A DNA stretch of 64,000 nucleotides from Cryptomeria japonica (Eukaryota > Streptophyta > Pinopsida > Cupressales > Cupressaceae). The notes under the pieces are model-generated. The model made no database searches. It saw nothing but the letters and a program-made list of their open reading frames with translations, and was not told the origin of the DNA. Each line of letters starts with the position of its first letter. Position 1 is the stretch's first letter. Made by a program: the position numbers and the translations under genes. This document shows positions 59,330 to 64,000 of the stretch, piece after piece. The stretch is taken from assembly GCF_030272615.1 (NCBI RefSeq), contig NC_081406.1, positions 215,569,497-215,633,496 on the forward strand, in the 5' to 3' direction.

Positions 59330-61220
59330 ATTTTCTTTGGAATGTGCTTTATTGATACCATTTTCATGGACACTCATGTTCTTAACCTTGTCATCTATGT
59401 AAAACTGTATCTATTCATTCTAAAATATTTTACATACACAAGTTGATGTGTACTAGCCAAATTATTTGAAAAAGTTGATTTGAGAAAAGTGGGAAAAGGT
59501 GTTTTAACTTTAAGAAATTTCTCAACCTATGCCTACATTTAGGAACATGACCATACTAGGAAATAGCTTTAGAAGAATACACAAATACACAAAATATATT
59601 CAAAATGTCTATGCCAATATAGTTTGTAATGACTTTTAATGATATCTTTCCCATACTCACTTATGTCCTTGAGTTTGTCTTTAAATTGTAAAACCTTATA
59701 TGCTTATAAACAACTGCATGTAATAGTCAAATTATTTGAACGAGTTGGTTCAATAAAAATGGAGAAAAGTGATTGGTTTTGAAAACACATTCAAATTTAC
59801 TTCTAACTCTATTTAAGAAAATTACGGTACTAAAAAATAGCTTAAGAGCCTACTATAAACACATACACCTCTTTTGGGCTTCCTTGATAGTATTCATGCC
59901 CGTATTACCAATGGTTATCTTTTAGCATTCATGCCTCTATTACCAATGGTTATGTTTGAAAACACACAAGACAAAGATACATAACATTTATGACAATATA
60001 GTATCTCTTGAATGTTAAGAAACCTAACAAAATTACTTTTAATATGTTTTATTAACAAAATTTTCATGTTCACACATGTCCTTGGTTGTATTTGGTTTCA
60101 AAATAAAAATGTTCTATAAATTCAATTAAAAATATTTATCATCTATGTTATTGATGAAAGTTGGTTTACAAAAGTAAAATAATGTGTTTGAATTAAGGTA
60201 TAAAAACTATAATTACGATCTTATCGATAAAATGAAGTTGCATCCACTATCTTATATTACATTGTATGTCTAATGCTCTAGATGCACATTTCACTATACT
60301 TATTAATGAATTGAAATTTAGAGTTATAATTCAAATTTCAATTAATTAATAAATATGATAAAATAAAGATTTCATCTATAATTGAATAAATATTGACATC
60401 TCATTTAATGAGGAAAAAACATAATGTAAACTAAACCTAATTGATTTACTTTATAATATGTTTTGTTGATATTTTTTCATGTTCACCCATGTGCATTGTT
60501 GGGTTCGGCTTTAAAATAAAAATATTATATACAATCATTTTGAAATATTTGTCATGTAAACTATAGATCAATAATGGTCTAGTTATTTCAAAGAGTTTTT
60601 CTAGGAAAAGTAGGATAAAGTGTTTGAATTAAGGTGACAAAGGTATGAATATGATCTTATCAATAAAATGAAGTTGCATCCACTATTTGATGTATTATTG
60701 TCTATTCAATGCTCTAGATATGCATTTCACCATACTTAATAATGAATTATAATTCAAAATCATGATAGAATTCAAATTTCTATAAATTCATAAATATGAT
60801 CAAATATACATTTCACGTATTGAATAAATATCGACATCTTATGTAATGAGAGAAAACCATAACACAAAAATATTCCAATTGATTTAGTTTATAATTTTTT
60901 ATTGATAATTTTTTCATGTTCACTCATGTCCTTGCTTGTGTTTGGTTTCAAAATCAAAATCCTATATAAATTTATTTTGAAATGTTTGTCATACAAGCTA
61001 TGGATGAATAATGGTCAAGTTATTTGATAGAGTTGATTTACAAAGATAAGATAACATGTTGGAATTAAGTTGACAAAGCTATAAATATGATCTTATCAAT
61101 ATTATGAAGTTGCATCCACTATTTGACCTTGCATTGTTTGTTCAACAATTTAGGTATACATTTCATTATACTTATTAATGAATTGGAAGTCAAAATCATG
61201 TTAGAATTGAAATTTCAATT
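59330..61220. repeat. Diverged tandem repeats of about 440 bp
   Basis: Blocks with ATGAAGTTGCATCCACTAT followed by GCTCTAGAT, CATTTCAC and TACTTATTAATGAATTG-like text recur near 60225, 60668 and 61105. The preceding text (TTTTCATGTTCAC-CATGTCCTTG, GTTTGTCAT, AATGGTCAAGTTATTTGA) recurs as well, with older copies near 59360 and 59650. Confidence 0.75.
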
Positions 61221-61678
61221 AATTAATAAATACAATCAAATGTAAATTTCAACTAATAGACATTGACATCTCATCTAATCAGAAAAAACAAAAAAAAGAA
61301 TTCTACTTAAAATTAAAATCAAACTAGGACAAATTAAACATTTTGGAGAGAAAAAAGAGGAGGAAAAGTGTAAAACAAAAATATGGTAAAACTGCAATTT
61401 ATGCTCCTTTCTAGTCTTTCTTCAACGATCAATGCTGTCTTTTTACGGTGGAGGTTCTCGAGGGACTATTGAGTAGGAATGCGGCTCTTTCATCTTCAAG
61501 CCGAATAGACATTCGGCGAGTTTTTTAATCCTAATTTCTTTATCAGGCTTTGTTTTCTAGCTCAATAATTTCGACTTACAACAAGTCATTGTCTTCATGT
61601 TCAAAATCTTTGTCCACATTAGAAAGACTGAGCATCTGATATATACTGCTCACAAAGTTTCTTTGTGTAGTATGCAGA

Positions 61679-63274
61679 ATGGAGGATGTAATAATGGAAG
61701 AACGGTGGAATCTGTTTGATGAGCAATTTTGCCAGTATTACTACCATGATGATTCAGTAGATATGGCAGATTTGGTGTTAGAATCTGATTCTACTCACTC
61801 TCCGTTCACTCCTTGGAATGATCTACTCCAAGACAATGGAACACAAGATTTCTGGTCAACTTCAGAAATCCATACAGTAGAGGAGGAATTCTTGCAAATC
61901 ATATACAGCACCCAGAAGTCTGAAGAATCAGAAATACAATCAGAAAGTAGAAAAAATAGTATCCATAGTTGTTCTGGGAATCAAGAAGCAGTAAACCATG
62001 ATTACAGTTCAGGCAACACAAATGTTAGCTTTGACTGTAATGGATCCATGTCATTTAGTAATACTGATTCAGAAGAATACAAGGGATTAAGACTTGTTCA
62101 TCTTCTAACTGCATGTGCTGAGGCAATTTCACATGGTACTCATGATCTTGTTGAGACCATATTTTGCAGGCTAACAGAACTGGTTTCTCCAACTGGGTCT
62201 ACTATGGAAAGGGCGGCTTACTATCTTTCTCAATCCCTGCGCCAGACCCATATTGGGATAGTTGGTGTTATAGGTGATCGAATGTGCAAGCATGTGTTCA
62301 AGACCCATGAAAATGGTACTAGGACTAAGGACCCAAATTATATTGGGGCTTTTAGTTTGCTAAATATGGTTTACCCATATATCAGATTTGCTCATTTCAC
62401 AGCCAACCAGAGCATTCTGGAAGCCATTCCTGCTCAGGCACATACGCTGCATATTCTTGATTTCGATATAATGGAGGGCCTTCAATGGCCGCCATTAATG
62501 GAAGCTCTGAAAAGTGATTCAACCCATAAGCTCTGCGCCCTAAAACTCACAGCAGTTAAATGGCATAATGATGACGATGATGATCATGATGATCATGATG
62601 ATCATGGTGGTGATGATTCAGAGCCGTTTAAAGACACTGGAAGAAGATTGTCTGAGTATGCAAGCTCTCTGGGGATTCCATTTTCTTTCGAAGAAATTGA
62701 ACTGGAAAATCTCAGAGGCAAGCTCAGGCGAGATGACAATGAAGTGTTTGCAGTCAACTGTATGTGGGAATTGCCCCATATGCGCAAGCGAAGTAAAAAG
62801 CAATTAGCAGAGCTCTTCAATGGCGTGAGGGACTTGAAACCTGTTGTTCTGACTGTGGGAAGTGGACCTGTTGGGATGGACAACCATGAAAACCTCGATT
62901 TTTTAGAGCGTTTCAGTGAATGTTTGAGGACTTTGTGTGCAGTTTTTGATTCAACTCAGGTGGGTTTGCCAGACAAATTCGGGCTTGCTCGCTCCAATGT
63001 AGAAAATCTCTTCTTGGGGCCCATGATTTGCAGATCGATAAATTATATACCTGATAATCAGGAGACTGATTCAATTCCTGTCATGGACCTTGCTGTCAGG
63101 TCTGGATTTATTGAGCGAGATATCAGCCGCACAAATATAATGTATGCAAAATATATGTTAGCAAGTTCTGAGGCGGGAAGATTGTACGCAGTAGAATTGA
63201 TGGGCAAGCATCAACTACTGCTTAAATGGAATTCTACTTGTTTGACATGTGTTTCTTCCTTTACTGGTCTTTGA
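61679..63274 (+). CDS. GRAS-family transcription regulator, NSP2/SCL26-like
   Basis: An intact, intronless 531-residue frame. The acidic, Ser-rich N-terminus (1-135) is followed by the GRAS domain. The LHR I region has GLRLVHLLTACAEAISHGTHDLVE (about 139-162). The VHIID-type motif reads LHILDFDIMEGLQWPPLMEAL (about 257-277) with IRFAHFTANQSILEAI before it. Then come a His/Asp-rich insertion (about 297-315), ETGRR-like DTGRRLSEYASSLGIPFSF, the NCMWELPHM segment, the PFYRE-like middle, AVFDSTQVGLP and ENLFLGPMICRSI, and a SAW-type end closing in LLLKWNSTCLTCVSSFTGL. FAHFTANQ, IMEGLQW and FLGP are typical of the NSP2/SCL26 group, whose members act with NSP1 in strigolactone and symbiosis signalling in angiosperms. 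Length and lack of introns are normal for GRAS genes. The start is the first in-frame ATG; a second ATG lies five codons later (61694). Confidence 0.92.
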   Translation: MEDVIMEERWNLFDEQFCQYYYHDDSVDMADLVLESDSTHSPFTPWNDLLQDNGTQDFWSTSEIHTVEEEFLQIIYSTQKSEESEIQSESRKNSIHSCSGNQEAVNHDYSSGNTNVSFDCNGSMSFSNTDSEEYKGLRLVHLLTACAEAISHGTHDLVETIFCRLTELVSPTGSTMERAAYYLSQSLRQTHIGIVGVIGDRMCKHVFKTHENGTRTKDPNYIGAFSLLNMVYPYIRFAHFTANQSILEAIPAQAHTLHILDFDIMEGLQWPPLMEALKSDSTHKLCALKLTAVKWHNDDDDDHDDHDDHGGDDSEPFKDTGRRLSEYASSLGIPFSFEEIELENLRGKLRRDDNEVFAVNCMWELPHMRKRSKKQLAELFNGVRDLKPVVLTVGSGPVGMDNHENLDFLERFSECLRTLCAVFDSTQVGLPDKFGLARSNVENLFLGPMICRSINYIPDNQETDSIPVMDLAVRSGFIERDISRTNIMYAKYMLASSEAGRLYAVELMGKHQLLLKWNSTCLTCVSSFTGL

Positions 63275-64000
63275 GTATTCCACGCCATGGTATGTAAAAT
63301 TAATATCATGTCCAGAGAAATCTCTTGTGATGTCTTCAGCGAGCAGCTTTCATGGTCATCGTATTAAAGACCGCATGGTTATTAGGTCAGGCTGCTATTT
63401 CGCTGAATGTTTTCTTGTACTAAATGCTCAAATAAATTAAAAACGATAGGTTACGGTAGCGTTTCAAGTGGTCCATGATTGTGTTTACTTTTACTTTCTT
63501 AATTATTCTGTTTATAGATAGGATACGGTTGTTCTTAATATTTTCTTTACCAAATTCTCATACAAATTAGAAAAGGTTGTTTAGTGGAGTGTTTTAAGAG
63601 AATAAAATAAGTTGTTGAAATATAACTGAATTTATGATTATGTTTATTTTTACTTTTCTTAAATTAAAAAAGATTATGGATTGTGGAAGCCTCTTCTGAA
63701 GTATGTTTTAAGTTGTAGTTATGTTTATTTAAAGGCTTATTATATTAAATTAGAGTTAGAATTTTGTGTCAAATTGTTGAACTATTGCTCAAATTTTTTA
63801 TATAAATATGAGATTTTTTAAATATTATTTTTGATTAGGATTTTGTTTAGTATATTTAATGTTAATGCTTAGAAAATTAGTTGTGTACCATTCACATATA
63901 CTATTTATAGGTTTTAGTGGACTGCTTTAAGAAATAAATTAAATTGTGGAAATGTAAGTGAATCCATGATTATGTTTACTTTTACATTTCTTAAATTAGA
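63275..64000. other. 3' flank of the GRAS gene with a short diverged repeat
   Basis: A possible polyadenylation signal AATAAA lies at 63431-63436. Further on, three diverged copies of a unit with CATGATTATGTTTACTTTTACTTTCTTAAATTA lie near 63470, 63640 and 63968, with GTTTTAAG or GTTTCAAG some way before. No gene was seen. Confidence 0.55.
63431..63436 (+). terminator. Possible polyadenylation signal of the GRAS gene
   Basis: AATAAA 157 bp after the stop codon, in AT-rich sequence. Plant signals are loose, so this is only suggestive. Confidence 0.35.

Larger units (their letters stand above)
57922..61678. other. AT-rich 5' flank of the GRAS gene with diverged repeats
   Basis: No coding signal. 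It contains an (AT)n microsatellite (58465-58499), a tandem pair of about 200 bp (58893-59091 and 59092-59300) and several diverged copies of a unit of about 440 bp (see separate entries). 61640-61678 has a TATATAC and a pyrimidine-rich stretch ending TATGCAG just before the start codon, which could be a 3' splice site of a 5'-UTR intron. Confidence 0.6.

Noticed and set aside
61638-61650. TATATAC just upstream of the GRAS start codon as its TATA box
   Set aside because: It would leave a 5' untranslated region of only about ten bases; an upstream promoter with a 5'-UTR intron is at least as likely.

Overview
This window looks like nuclear DNA from a land plant with a large, transposon-filled genome; a gymnosperm (conifer) is my best guess but is an inference. 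The base composition is AT-rich. Nearly everything is layered retrotransposon and DNA-transposon remnants plus retrocopied or decayed host genes. There is one intact protein-coding gene: an intronless GRAS-family transcription factor of NSP2/SCL26 type near the right end (61679-63274).

Layout. (1) About 1-38 kb, minus strand, is the shell of a CACTA (En/Spm)-like DNA transposon. Reading right to left it has a TNP2 transposase (start exon 37.9-38.0 kb, body 30.1-26.2 kb), then a gene that appears to join a SET domain (25.8-24.9 kb continuing at 6.85-6.47 kb) to a Ptta/En/Spm-type domain (6.3-3.9 kb). The 3' end of that gene is tandemly duplicated (1-2.3 and 2.7-4.75 kb). (2) Element A (plus strand) split the SET gene. 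It is a Tat-like Ty3/gypsy element with gag, protease, G-patch, RT, two RNase H domains, integrase, an antisense plant-mobile-domain (PMD) ORF and a 3' LTR. Its left LTR is followed not by a primer-binding site but by a second copy of the SET gene flank, which suggests an unusual repair event. (3) Element B (minus strand, 30.2-37.9 kb) interrupts the TNP2 start exon and is truncated within its G-patch. It carries two 21-bp-phased GCGCTA arrays in its leader. (4) 38.6-42.1 kb holds a retrocopy of the splicing factor CWC22 between inverted, more diverged CWC22 fragments. (5) 42.9-43.8 kb is a PPR pseudogene. (6) 44.5-46.3 kb is the 3' end of a chromodomain retrotransposon. (7) Element C (minus strand, 46.4-57.9 kb) is a decayed relative of B with the same 21-bp phased arrays, itself interrupted by another chromovirus-like 3' end. 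(8) 57.9-61.6 kb is AT-rich DNA with diverged tandem repeats, followed by the GRAS gene and AT-rich 3' flank.

The most interesting signals are the SET plus Ptta gene inside a CACTA-like transposon, the 21-bp phased leader arrays shared by elements B and C, the SET-flank duplication behind the left LTR of element A, and the fact that every premature stop I examined in element A, on both coding strands, is explicable as a C-to-T change in CGA or CAG.

All family assignments come from reading motifs by eye; no database search was possible.
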